From Vanilla planifolia (taxonomy: Eukaryota > Streptophyta > Magnoliopsida > Asparagales > Orchidaceae), in contig CM043875.1 of the NCBI GenBank assembly GCA_023846275.1, positions 23,068,593 to 23,132,592 on the forward strand: 64,000 nucleotides of DNA, written 5' to 3'. Under the pieces are notes generated by a model. The model had not been told where the DNA came from and made no database searches. It saw only the letters and a program-made list of their open reading frames with translations. Position 1 is the stretch's first letter, and every line of letters starts with the position of its first letter. The position numbers and the translations under genes were made by a program. Positions 49,831-62,522 of this stretch are shown piece by piece.

Positions 49831-52800
49831 AATGCGCAACAAGCACTACTCGAGTAATAAGGTAACATGATCATTACGTAGATGTAAGCATAAATGCACG
49901 ATGAGGCAAATGTGTAGATGGCTGGCCTAACAAAGGGTTTGTATGATTATAGAAGCTATAATACCATGGAAGGTATGAGGGGGAAGTAATTAAGAGATGT
50001 GGAGAAAAGAAAAATAATAAGGTGAAAAGAGGAAGATAGGAGAAGGGAGATGAAGGGATAGAGTAGATTGATGAAAGAGGATCACTTACCAAAGTGTGAC
50101 CAAGGAGTATTCCATTACACCTCTCCACTCAAGGCATCAAGAAAAATTTGAATGAAAATTCCAAATTATCCAAAATACACCTTTCATTCTAGATTTTGAA
50201 AATTTTTATACAAGCTCATATTTTAGAATTAACACTTTCTTTTATAAAATAACTAACCACTATTATACAGTTTGCCCTCGAGTGGACACACTCTTGGGTA
50301 CCACGAGCTAGCTTATGGCTTTAGAAGCTTCATTTAAGTATGCAAAATGCTAATCCATTATTTTTCTTGATTGTTTAAAAGTTTCTTATTTGGTGGCCCA
50401 AAGCTTGTTGTATATGTGCTTCTTTCATACTCCTTTTGATTGGATAATGATGACTATGTTTTTTCACTTGCGATTCAATGTTGACTTGGTCTTTTTGCAC
50501 TTCACCTTATCTATGATCATTTTTAATGACCTTTTAATGTCTTGCATCACAAATGCCACTCTTAAGAAGTAAGATTAAGGTCTCAAAGATTGATAGTTGA
50601 TGCCAGTCAAGCAAGCACAAGAGGATATGGATTATTGTCAACAGAGTGTGATGGCACATGTTGAGAAGTCTTGTAGGGACCTTTAAAGGTGGAGATAAAA
50701 TAGATATAATGTGACTAACATATCTAGATAAAGTCTTGAGGAAAATCTTTGAGTTGGTTGAGACCTTAATGCTTAGTAGCCTTAAAGGTTTGAGGCAAAT
50801 TAGTCTATATATTGTAAAACAAAATTTTGGCTTACTCTCTTCAGAATAAAGAAAAGTTCTAAACTCAAAAATCCTATCTTAAAACTTATAAAGGTTGAAT
50901 CACTAAATTTAGATATGCATGAAGGAAGTTATGCCAGAAACACTATAGTTATTCAAAAGTTTCAAATTAGAAAAATTTTGAGTCTTAATCCTAATTCAAA
51001 CATGCATGACTTATCTTTAATGATGCTTATCCATTAAATCTATTGGAATGTGATAAGAATTAATGTCAATCGTCATTTTATATTTTTTTAGAGGTATAGA
51101 ATATAGAGGGACCCTTTGGGTGAGATTGCATCTATCATCTTTAATTTGATTAATGAAAGCATCTACCACCATTGTCTTCTACTAATAAAGAGAGAAAGAA
51201 GAGAGAAACCCTAAGTAAGCTTATTGACTTTATGGTTATGCTTTATTTTCCTATATTAGATATCTTAATTTGATTTTTTTTCTCTCTAATTTTGGATTAC
51301 TTCTATTAATTTAGCATTCAAGCACAAACATATCCTAATCTACCTATCAAAAACAAATTAACAAAACTTATATTATTATTATCAGCATAATTCCTTCTTT
51401 TTTGAAAAAGATATGGATTTCCATCATTTTTCTATTATGTCACTCTAAAGAACAATCATCACATTGCTATGTAGCATCAACTTAGGATCTTTTTTTCACC
51501 TATTATTGTTGTGTTTTTTTCACTTACTAACTTGAAATTAAAATATAATGGTAAGAAAATATGCTTCTAAAGAAATGATTATTTGATAATAGGCATTTAT
51601 CCCAAAAATAATGTATCATTTTAACCTTCCAAGTGGAACCTATATTAAAAGAAGAAATTGTTGCAACAAAGGACATAAGAGTAAATAAAGTTTTATATTG
51701 AAAGAAGTTTGGGCATAAATGGCTTAAGCAAAAGAAATGGATATCAAAAAATCAATAATAATATTAAATATCATTTATAGAAGATTATTTATGATATAAA
51801 CTAAGCTTGTAAGCTTAATTGTTCATTAATTATATTCATAAGTTGAAAAGTGAGAGATTAAGATGATTGCATATTAGTTAATAATTAATAACTTAACTCC
51901 TCAAGTTTTATAATGATGGACTTTGAAACATTCATATTCTTTTGTAACAATAATAAATTATAGATTTGAAGAAGTATTTATAACCAAAAGACTAATATTT
52001 GCTATACCACTTTGGGAGCTGATCCATTAATTATCTAGGATATTGAAGTCTCTTCCTAGGTGCTATAAAAGAGCTTTTTTGAAATTAAGAAGAGAGCATG
52101 AAATGCATAGGCAAGGAGAGGCTGTTGTATCTTACAACAAAAGGAGAGTATTTTTCCTTCTTTCACTTTCTTTCTATTCATTATTCTTTCTTATCTATGA
52201 TAAGCTCAAGAAGGCATATAATCAACAATAGAAAGATGGAGAAATATTTCTTAATTGCATTGTCATTGTTATTTTCATCCATCTAGAAGGTCTTTATGAC
52301 AAAATCCCACAACTCAAATTTATTTTTGTACTCTTATTAATGCTCTATTCTAATTAATCCCTCTATTCTAATTAATCCCTAAAGGTGGTCTACCAAGTTT
52401 AGTTATCATAAAGTAGTTGGCAAATTTTCATTTTAGCAATAAAATTAGTATATATTGGAACATAAAAACACATTTTGAAACATTTAATATTTTAACTGTA
52501 AACATCATAATATAACTCATGATAGAACGAACTAATCACAAATAAAAATCAACATAATGTAAAATAATATTGTAAATTCTAATTATAATCTTAAAAACAC
52601 TTAAACAAAAATTACTAGATAATTACTTTTGACAAACCTTGTGATAAGGAGCCATCAGCTTTTGATCATAAAAAAAAGAACACTATTTCCATATTATAAG
52701 GGGATAGCATAATCTTATATACAATCTTTTTTCAAGATTAGAACTTACAAAATTGAATAAACATAAAAAAATCATCCACCTCCAATGGTTTCTCCCTTGT

Positions 52801-53350
52801 ATTATATACCAACAAAAATTCCAAATATATGTATAGAAGAACCAAGGAGGACAATTTGCACAAATATCTCTTTATCTTCGGGCACACATGTAAAAGCAAG
52901 TTGATTGATTGCATGGATTTATTATGCTAAATATTAAGGGTGCACTTGTAAATGCACTGAGATATTAATTTATTTTGATTTCTTCCTAGAAAGCTGAAGT
53001 CAAGATCAACAATTACACAAGTTCTAACAAAAAAAGGCTTCTTTTAGGAAATGGTAATCAAGCAAGAAGGAAATAAAAACCTCCATCTATACCTCTTTAT
53101 TTCATCCATTGAAACTTCATCATTCCTATAAACCATTGTTAGCTGCAAGCTCTCCTATGTACTTTAAATTTAATTGAATGTTATCTAAATGTATATCTGT
53201 ATGAACAAGAAGCAATCAACTTGGGTAATACAAATTATATTGTCAAAAAGACATCCATAATAAGCAATAGAAAGATAACTAAACATCTACAAAGTTGATT
53301 GCAAAGTAAGTTGGACTTTACTAAAAAGCTATAAAATGAGATTGTATATA
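49831..53350. other. Gene-free AT-rich DNA
   Basis: Frames at 49874-50128 (minus), 50390-50572 and 52043-52286 are short and motif-free. An 18 bp perfect direct duplication CTCTATTCTAATTAATCC lies at 52343-52378. No transposon domain could be read. Confidence 0.45.
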
Positions 53351-53743
53351 AGAAACACTATAAATCAAGCAACAAATAAAAATCAAATACAAAAAATAAA
53401 TATAAGTTTAGATTAAGACGATATTATGAATAATGAAGAAGCAAAAACACTTATTATTCATTACTAAAATTTATTTTTTTATTTGTAAGTGTTGAAATAA
53501 AAAAATAGTGATGTATTATTCTTTTTTTAAAATATTCAATACTTCAGAGAAAACAATATAAATCAAGCTACAAATAGAAATGAAATATAGAAAATAAATG
53601 ACTTTAGATTAAGATAATGTTATAAATAATGAAGAAACAAAAACACGTATTACTCATTAATAATTTTTTTTTTTATTTGTTAGTGTTGAAATATGAAAAA
53701 TAGAGATGTATTATTACCTTTTTTAATATTCAACAGTTTAGGG
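53351..53743. repeat. Two tandem ~197 bp units
   Basis: The unit starting ATATAAATCAAGC(T/A)ACAAATA and containing TTTAGATTAAGA, AATAATGAAGAA(G/A)CAAAAACAC and TTTATTTGT(A/T)AGTGTTGAAATA occurs twice (starts near 53351 and 53548), roughly 85-90% alike by eye. Confidence 0.8.
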
Positions 53744-53779
53744 CTGCAATACTTTTCTTTGTCAAGAACATATTTTTTA

Positions 53780-54290
53780 TGTCATGGACAATCAAAATTA
53801 TGGCAATAAACACAACCTGAACAAACAAGTGTAATAATGCAATGGAGTGCCTCCTCAATTGATGTGTTGTTTCCCTTTTTCCTTTTTAAAGCACAAATCC
53901 TCTCTTCACCTCTCGTGATCATATGTTTGCTTTCAGCTACGTTCGAGTGCAAAGCAGAAAGAAGCAAACGAGAGAAAAGGACAAGGAAAAGGAAGTGCTG
54001 GGCGGCGATATCCATGCAGCGAGAGTTGATATATGTATGTATATATAATTCATAAATGAGCTACAAGCAGATGGATTCCGACGGGAAAAGGCCGGAGAAA
54101 ACGGCGTCCGCAGCGCAACTACTCTCCTTAGAAGAGAGTCTGACGGCGCCTTCTGCTCTGGTACTTAGCTTCCGGACCGAAGCCCAAGGTCCGTTCCAGC
54201 GTCTTCTTCCTTTTGATGCCTTTCCCCGCTTTGAATATGCAAGACTGGACCACACGAAATGCATATATGCACAAATATAAGATTAATTGT
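53780..54290. other. Small GC-rich gene-like island, coding strand unclear
   Basis: Two frames compete. Plus 54056-54280 (74 codons; a second Met at codon 6) contains D-S-D-G-K-R-P-E-K-T-A-S-A-A-Q-L-L and has raised GC. Minus 53782-54015 (77 codons) starts M-D-I-A-A-Q then a hydrophobic run F-L-F-L-V-L-F-S-R-L-L-L-S-A-L, like a signal peptide or its first exon. A TATA-like ATATATAAT at ~54040-54049 could serve either direction. First-position purine bias does not decide between plus and minus frames at 54061-54264. I recognise no family; the stretch may be a real small gene, a duplicated exon or a non-coding RNA. Confidence 0.3.
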
Positions 54291-55158
<868 letters not shown>

Positions 55159-55577
55159 TCATTAATGATTTTTGTACATGCTCAACAATTGTCAGACTAT
55201 AGTTAGATTTTATGATAGTTTTTAATTAAATTTGTCTCTATGAATATTCTTACTATTAAATAAAATATTAAAAATATTTGTCATCAATTATTTTTTATTT
55301 AATATTTTTTATAGGTGTTAAAATGTTTGTCAATCACTAATAGTTTCAGTAATATTATTATATATAAAGTGTGTAAAAATTGGTTTCATTAGTTAACCGC
55401 ATATTGTTCCCTTTACATAATCCCACATCAGTGACATCGACAAATATTGACGCAACACGTTGATGGTGCAATATGTTTATTTCGATAATATATTTTTTAA
55501 AATTGTTAGATTTACTTGGAAATGATTATTATTTTAAAAATTAATACAAGAATCCGACGAAGACTTCATCGCAATTA

Positions 55578-55637
55578 TCCAACGGCTGCAATAGCTCGGC
55601 GTGATGGCGCTATCTTTCCCGCCAAAACCCTTGGCGC
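55578..55637 (+). promoter_or_regulatory. MSA element plus E2F-type sites upstream of the 900-residue gene
   Basis: TCCAACGGCT at 55578-55587 fits the M-phase specific activator consensus YCYAACGGYY bound by plant MYB3R factors. TTTCCCGCCAAAA at 55615-55627 is a full E2F/DP site (TTTSSCGC core), and TTGGCGC at 55631-55637 is a second E2F-like core. All three sit within 60 bp, ~150-205 bp before the first splice donor. Together they predict expression in dividing cells. This is inference from known motifs, not measured. Confidence 0.6.
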
Positions 55638-55639
55638 GA

Positions 55640-55784
55640 TCGTCCCCAAATAAAAATCATGTAGCCCTAAGCGCGAGGCCTGGCTCTGCTTGTTCTTCCC
55701 CTTTTTCTATCTCCTCTCATTCAGGGATTTGGCTACATCATCTCTGTTGTCACCAGATCTCTACCGCTACGGAACTTTTCTAAG
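55640..55784 (+). other. Non-coding first exon (5' leader) of the 900-residue gene
   Basis: A GC-richer segment ends at a strong splice donor (TAAG|GTAGGT, exon end 55784). The intron runs 55785-56144 and ends TTCTTCAG just 6 bp before the start ATG. The transcription start is not visible; it is placed after the E2F sites by convention. An ATG at 55604 opens a 59-codon frame ending at 55783. It would be an upstream ORF only if transcription starts further left, and it overlaps the E2F site. Confidence 0.6.
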
Positions 55785-56150
55785 GTAGGTATGCGTTTAG
55801 CTTAGACTCAATCAGAGTTTGGAGTTTCTTCTTTTTGTTTTTTTCAGGTTTTCTTTTGCATTTACCAGCTTCCTGCCACCAATTTATGATCTAATAACGC
55901 TTACATTTTTAGACTATCTACGAGGAATGTTGTTTTCTTACCCAACATTCCATGTTTTCTATTCTATTTACTTGCCGGCTTCTTCAACTTCACTCATTTT
56001 CAGAATTGTGGTATTGATCCATTGGTTATCAAACATTTTTAGAAGCTGAAAATAATATTCTAAGAAGCACGTCGAAATTATTTGTTGTTTTCTGCTATTT
56101 GCCCTATCTTTAGTTGTTATCACTAGCGATATATTGTTCTTCAGGGCGTT

Positions 56151-59100
56151 ATGGCACGTACAGCTCGGGCTGGGGAGTCTGTAGGTGGTGGTCAAAATGA
56201 TACAGATTTAGCTGTTTGCAACTCTTTGAAAAGTAGTCAGGATAAAGGCGCTGCCTTTATTTGCCGTAGGTCATTAAGACTCAAGGGAAGCGCTGCCATG
56301 TGCGAGTTAGAAGCCGGAAACGCTGTTATCGTCAGCCAGAAACCTCAACATGAAACGACCAGATTTGATTTTTCGTTGTCAACCGAGGATGTTAAAGCTG
56401 AATGCCTGCAGTGTAAAGAGCACAGCTCAAAAAAACAAAGGAGTCAAGTTGGGGTCATAGATGGTGATGATATTGATGATGATGGAAGCAACCTCACATT
56501 GAGGGATCTGCAGTTAAGATGCAAACTTAGAAAGCGCAAAGCATATATGCCGAAAACTGCAGTTAGCAGCAGAAAACAGCCACACGATAGAGACCATACG
56601 ATGTTAATGGAGGAAGATATTGAGCTTGATGAGACTATTCTATTCATGAAATCAAAATTGACAAGATCAACCCATGCTAGTGGAAAGCGAAGGAAATTGA
56701 TGCCCTCAATTTTGAATTCTTCCATTGTCAATGATAAGATGGTGCAAATATCTCAAACAAAATCTGATGATATCTCAGCAGTTTCCCAGGTTCATTTTCA
56801 GCCTGAGACAGGTTAATTAACACTAGTTCTTATTAATTTTGTATTCCCACTTATGTTACATAATATATGCTCTAGTTTTCCCAATCTGATTTTATTTGTT
56901 GAACTTCCTGAACTAGAGATTTACATCACAAACTTTTCCTTTCCTTTGTAATACTATCTCTTTCAGATAATCCCCTTGAAGAAATAGAACCAATTTCCCT
57001 GCGAAGTTCTCAACATCTAGGAAGTGCTGAATCAGCCTGTCATGTTAACAAGGAAATATATAAAGCTTGGTTCTTTGACGGATCGGATAATGAAAATCCT
57101 GCAAGTTCTTCCTTTGCTTTTATAAATAAATGTGGTTTTGATTCCGAATCCTCTGGTGATATGTTGGAGAAAGCTGGAGGAAAGGAATTAGCTAGTGAAC
57201 ATGCTGACAGTAGTAGCAGCAATGTTATGAAGAGCTGCACTAGTAATATCAAGGAGGGCTGCCAAATCCCTCATGATGGAACGATCAGTGCTGAAACTAG
57301 ACATCAGTTAAATAGTTCCACTCAAAGTGAGAGCATTTTTCCAAATATGGAGTTGATTACAAAGTCTAAGAAGTATGAAAACCTGGCTAATGGAGATTTT
57401 GAACATGAACATCGTGAATTGCTATCTGAAGAATCAGTAACATGTGATGATGCTCTTCATGATCTTGATGCTTCTGTGTGCTCTGGAAACTGTGCAGAAG
57501 TTGATAGTGAAGGGATCTTGCCCTCCATAGTTAACGGAGTTATTCTTGATAATGAAAAGACCAACTCCTCAGAAGCAGTGGTCGGCAAAAAAATGATTTC
57601 TTGTGCACCTGAGCTGAATACATCTTCAAGTTGTGATATCATTAATCGTTCAAAGGCTGATAGTGATACAGCTTTGAGGATGGAGAGCCTTAACACTTCT
57701 CTTTATGCACTGAAACAAGACAACCAGTGTAAAAGCTGCAATTTAGGTAGCATTGATAGCAATAAAAGCTTGGAGACATGTGGCAGTTGTAATCATGTTG
57801 TACATGGGAATCATGGTGAACTCGTAAGGGAATCTATGCAACCCCTAACGACTTGTAGCCTTAACAATGATGCCCTTGTTGATTACAACACTCTGGACAG
57901 TGATACACTAGAAAGCAATGGTGCAGCTCCACCTGACAACTTGCCTTCACGGGAGGGACACATGTTGAACAGTTTCTTAGCAAAACAAACGTTCAGTGAT
58001 GTGGATGATGCAGCAAGACTAACAGGCCAATTCGTTTGGCATTTTCCTTTGTCCCAGTTGCATGAGAGTGAAGCCAACAACTTAGATAATGTTGTTGATG
58101 CATCATTAAAATGTCCATCTTCCTTTGCGGAGGAAAACCAGGACAACATTGCACACTTTGTTACGGGGTCTTCTTTAGACACTACTGAAGTCAATGGTGG
58201 GAAAACGATGCTAAATAACCACATGGTGGTAGAAAGTAACTCTGATGACAATCAGTACATGGTGGTAGAGCCACCTCCTAAAAAACTGCCATCTAATCGA
58301 AAGGTTGTCTTTTCATTAACTTATTTTTATTTTCAAGGGTGTAAATGCTGGATTGGATAAGCCAGGCTAACTAGTTTAATCAAGAGTTGCTAAACCTGGA
58401 CAATCATTAAATAAGAATGAGTCAGGCTGAGCCAAATGAACTGGTTAATCCAGTTTTGCAATTTATAAAAAAATGGATAAAGATACCTGAAATGCTTGGT
58501 TTAAGATTTTCTTAGTTCTAAATCTAATCTTATAAGCTTTGAACGAGTTCCATGTTTCATTGTCTGTAAAAATTAGGTATAGATAAAACAAGGCAAAATC
58601 ATGTTACCAACACTAATTGATTGGAATAGGTGACCAGAACTGTATTTGTGTGCATCACTTTTTATTAACTTAATCTATCTTTTTGTCAACAAAACTGTAT
58701 TTGTGTTGCAACACTAAATTTATATGTTTAAAATTTTTTAAATATTAAATTTGATTTTGAGAATGGTGGTAAATCTTGCATTTTAAATTGATTTAATTGT
58801 CTTTTTTTTATAAGCTGGAGTGAAGTTTTTATGACGAATTTTTTTGGTTCAGTATTTTGACAAGATTCTGTTAAATTGAGCAGAGATATTTCGCACCCTT
58901 ATTTTTTTTGGGAATGTTTGACTTTATGTTATTTTTTTAATTTCTTAATTGCTTTACATTTCTTCCATTGATGATCTTTTTTGTTGTTACAAATAAAGCC
59001 ACCATCCAAATAATGTCAGTCAATATCATTAAACTGGACGATTCAACTAGACAGACCCTGCATGGAGCACTGGATTGGTTCTTGGATGGTTTTGGCTTTT

Positions 59101-60828
59101 ATAATTTTTGTTTCCTCCACTTGTTCTTTTCAAGTTATTTATATTTTATGTACTTACAGGAGATTTCTCCAAATTCACAAGAAAAACTTCTTTGGGCTTT
59201 AAATGGTGGTGGCTTAGATGAAGTTCATCTACTTTCAGGTAAGCAATATATTGATCAATGATATTCATGTTCATTTTAATACTTCCTTTTGAATGAATTC
59301 ACATTATTTATTTCATACATTTCTAAGATAGTATCTTAACTTTATGAGACAAGATGAGCGACAATTGTCATTGGTTTCAGGTGATGAAGAGGCACTACTT
59401 GAGACTGAGCAAATCATCATGAAACCGAAGATTATGAATGAATCCCTTCCCCACTTCGATAAAGAAATTCCAAATTCGTCATATACCATTTGCAGTAATC
59501 CTTGTTGCTCGAAGAAGTCAAATAACAGACTGAACCATGATGCAATACTATTCTCCCAGCGCCAGATGCATGATACAGAAAAGATAGCAACTAAGCTTCT
59601 GAAAGGATTGAATAGTTTGAAAAGTATTGTTCAAGAGGCGCTATTTTCAGAAACACATTCATCACCATTAAATTTTACTGCTGAAGAGGTATGGATGTAA
59701 ACTATGTTTTATGAGACTTAATACAGAAGATAAATTCTTAAACCTGCTTACGTGGATTACAAGCGAGGATTGATTTTAAATTATTTCTTTTATATGGTCT
59801 TTTGGCATGCAATATGCTGATTTAGCTATTGCCTACTGTGTTTGAGGATATCTTGGATATAGTCATGATTAATCTTTTCATTAAAGATTATAACTATTGA
59901 TCATCTATGCATTTTGAATATCAGGGTGTTGCAACGTATTAATATCATGTGTTTGTGCTAATGATTGTACCACCATCACAGCCAAATAACCTGATTAGTT
60001 TGACTTGTGCACGTTTTGAAAATTGCCTCAAGTGTCTATATTTTATCCGCTGAATGCTTTACTACCCATCATTTTATGCCAACTTTTTGCTCTTCCATCT
60101 ATTTTAATGAAATTTCTAACCTGGTTCTTTTAACTCGAGAATTTTATTGTCATTTATGATAGCCGTATTCTTTTACCCCATGCTAATACATCCAATTTGT
60201 CTAAAAGTAGGAAAACAAAAACAGTATTAATTCAGTTTTTTATGTAAACATACCTTAGGATTGGTTTTGTGATGGGTGGGGCGTCAGTGCTATTAAATTG
60301 TTTTGTTTGGACTCAGTCGTGCACGAGTTTTTTTCCTTCATCTGGTCTCAAAACATTTTCCATAATAAACAACACAATTTAGCTTACCATTTTTGTTAAT
60401 TGCTTGCCTATTAACAGTTGAAGTTAGCTACTATACAAGCTTCGAAACTAGAAGAATCAACAAAGAGGTGGTTATCCATCATGGCGAAAGACTGCACTCG
60501 TTTCTGTAAAATAATGGTGAGTTTCCTCGTTGGTTCCAGGGTTGCTTGCACTCTTTCCAAATGTTTTTTTATAAATATTTTGTATTTGAACATACACCTC
60601 AAAATGCAGGAATTAGATGAGAATAAGGTGCCATCTTCTGTAGCTGATCTTCACAAGGGAAGGAAGAAGATAACTTTTGCTGATGAGGCTGGTGGGATGC
60701 TATGTCAGGTCAAGGTTTACGAGCATCAGCCTGTTGCTTTTATTGAACCCAAAACCTTAGCCTACTCAATGCTTACAAGCAGAAAAGCCCTTTGGTCTCC
60801 TAAAGCATGCTTTAAATGCGATTACTAA
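56151..60828 (+). CDS. Predicted 900-residue nuclear protein with PP1-docking-like C-terminal motif
   Basis: Coding exons: 56151-56811, 56967-58303, 59160-59238, 59381-59688, 60418-60516 and 60610-60828. All introns are GT-AG and phases agree, giving 900 codons plus stop. The family is not one I can name. The N-terminus has basic C-R-R-S-L-R-L-K-G (~41-49) and basic patches K-L-R-K-R-K and K-R-R-K (~125-185) that look like nuclear localisation signals. The middle (~221-660) is serine/acid-rich and probably disordered. It contains one C-x2-C-x13-C-x2-C group (475-495). Residues ~755-828 look helical (L-L-K-G-L-N-S-L-K-S-I-V-Q-E-A-L, then a second helix with E-E-S-T-K-R-W-L). Near the end lies K-I-T-F-A-D-E-A-G-G-M-L-C-Q-V-K-V-Y (848-865), an RVxF-type PP1 docking motif spaced as in animal PPP1R3 proteins, but without their carbohydrate-binding domain. 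The start is the first ATG after the leader intron. Role in mitosis or PP1 targeting is inference. Confidence 0.8.
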
Positions 60829-61290
60829 TTTGCTAATCCGCTACTCTTGTGTGGTTGGTACGTTTAAGTAGCGCAGGAAAAATTGTTACGGCGCAGATTC
60901 CTTTGCTCAAAATCCTAAACCTGTCCCCCAAATTCATTAACTTGTGCAGATCTCGATATTAACATTAAGAATTGCTAGAATTCATCAGGCTTAAGTACAC
61001 TGCATTTCTTGTCAGGAGTTAAATCATTATCCTTGTTTTGTTTTTACTAGAGCTTGAGGAGCTTCTCTGCCTGAGCTGTATTTTCAGTGAATTGTCTGTA
61101 AATATAACACAACTGTTATATCTTTGGAAAGGGCGAGGTAAAGTTTCCCTCACTTTTTTTCCTTCAGGAGGCATCCTTTTCTGTTGAAAACGAAGTGCTT
61201 TGCATCATGGTAAAGAATTGAGGTTTGAAGTTGATGTTGTTGGTATATTCTGATGCAAAAGTTGTTTATTAAAAATAGCTAGATTCTAAT
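60829..61290 (+). other. Probable 3' untranslated region
   Basis: T-rich, stop-filled, moderately GC sequence continues after the TAA at 60828 with unique, gene-like composition until ~61290. Candidate poly(A) context is GTTTATTAAAAATAG near 61263. The end is not fixed. Confidence 0.4.
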
Positions 61291-61419
61291 AGGTGAGTAT
61301 TTTTTGCGTAAGCTTTTCATGTAAATTTTTGTAATCGAAGCACAATAACAGGAAGTCCATTCAATGATATAACTTTTGTATTTCTTTTAGTGCTACAATA
61401 ATTGAAATGTATCATGGAA

Positions 61420-61875
61420 ATTTTCAGAAAGACTGATAAACATCTAACCCGTTCTCCCCTTACAGCTGCAACCATCAGTCCTCTGGAGTCCGCCATAACT
61501 GTTTTCAAATGCCTTCATGTCTGAACCTCGTGACCCTCAATGTCCAAAAATAGGAATAGCGTTCTTACAAAGCATACCTTACCAAAGAACCTGTTCAAAT
61601 AGGAAAATAGTGAGTACTATGAAGATTTTGTGTTATTCAGTGGGCATGATTATAAGAAGCCCTCTTCCCTTAACTTAGCCACCATTGTATGCATGAGAAA
61701 TCCATCGACCTCTTCTTTACATAGATTGTTTGAAAACTGTCATTTCTGCAAGCTTGAAGACTTCATCTCATCGTTGGAGGTATTTCAAAACACTAGCTAG
61801 TCTCGATCGCGGCCTGTAAGCCTTGCCCCAATTGCTCTCGAGCTCTCCTGCCTCTCACCTGAGAGCTCCCTTTTT
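61420..61875 (+). repeat. Direct repeat copy A downstream of the gene
   Basis: Matches 62523-63065 in the same orientation. Shared blocks include TTCTCCCCTTACAGC, CATCAGTCCTC(T/C)GGA, GCATACCTTACCAAAGAACC, CCATCGACCTCTTCTTT, GACTTCATCTC(A/G)TCGTTGG and CTCTC(C/T)T(G/A)CCTCTCACCTGA. It is shorter than copy B by a deletion in its first third. Confidence 0.75.
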
Positions 61876-62522
61876 CAGGGAAGCAACCTCGCATCCTCAA
61901 CCCCTTTTTTGAAGTTCGCTGCCTATTGAGCTTCAAAACCTTTTTCTTTTCCTCTTGTTAACGCATGCTACTTGCACCTTTGTCTAGGAGCTTCACCCAT
62001 TATTCATGAGGTTGTCCATGTTGTCGTAGTTTTTTGAAACATGCTAAAACGTAATTGAGCTCGAAAATCGCTCGCAACAAATTGCACACATTGTTAATAC
62101 CTACTTGAACCTCTCGTATGCTACCTGCAGCTATCCATGCTTGCATTACCTACGTAAACCTGATTGTGCTACCTCACCCTTAGCTTGAGCCAGACGTGGG
62201 CTCAACACACTCAACCATGCCTGGTTGCACTAAGTCAAGTCAATCTTGAGTTGGACCATGCTAACTATGTTGAATTGGCTCATATAGAGCCAGTTTTGCA
62301 TCAAACCGTGCCAAGATGAACCAAATGGGGACAGGATGTGTCAAACCAATATGAGCCAAACCGAATCAAGCTGGACAATGCTGAACTGCATTAAACCATG
62401 ACAAATCGAACCATTTTCCCCTAGAACATGCCTACACATCCAGTTTACTCCAAAAGAAAATTTGTTCCAGTCCAATCATTGTTCCTCTATTTTGCCTCAA
62501 CAATAAGTTCTTATAGGGAATA
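61876..62522. other. Spacer between direct repeats, no gene
   Basis: Contains degenerate short blocks around GAGCCA, GAACCA and AACCATG (62180-62420). No coding evidence. Confidence 0.4.

Noticed and set aside
57457..58251. Minus frames of 79 and 122 codons inside exon 3
   Set aside because: Antisense shadows of the large coding exon; no start context or motif.
58370..58470. Possible transposon insertion in intron 3
   Set aside because: AACCAG/GAGCCA-type words resemble 62180-62420 loosely, but no clear boundary or alignment could be made.
58968..59261. 97-codon plus frame spanning part of intron 3 and exon 4
   Set aside because: Only 59160-59238 is supported as exon by acceptor, donor and phase; the upstream part contains no acceptor that keeps the frame.
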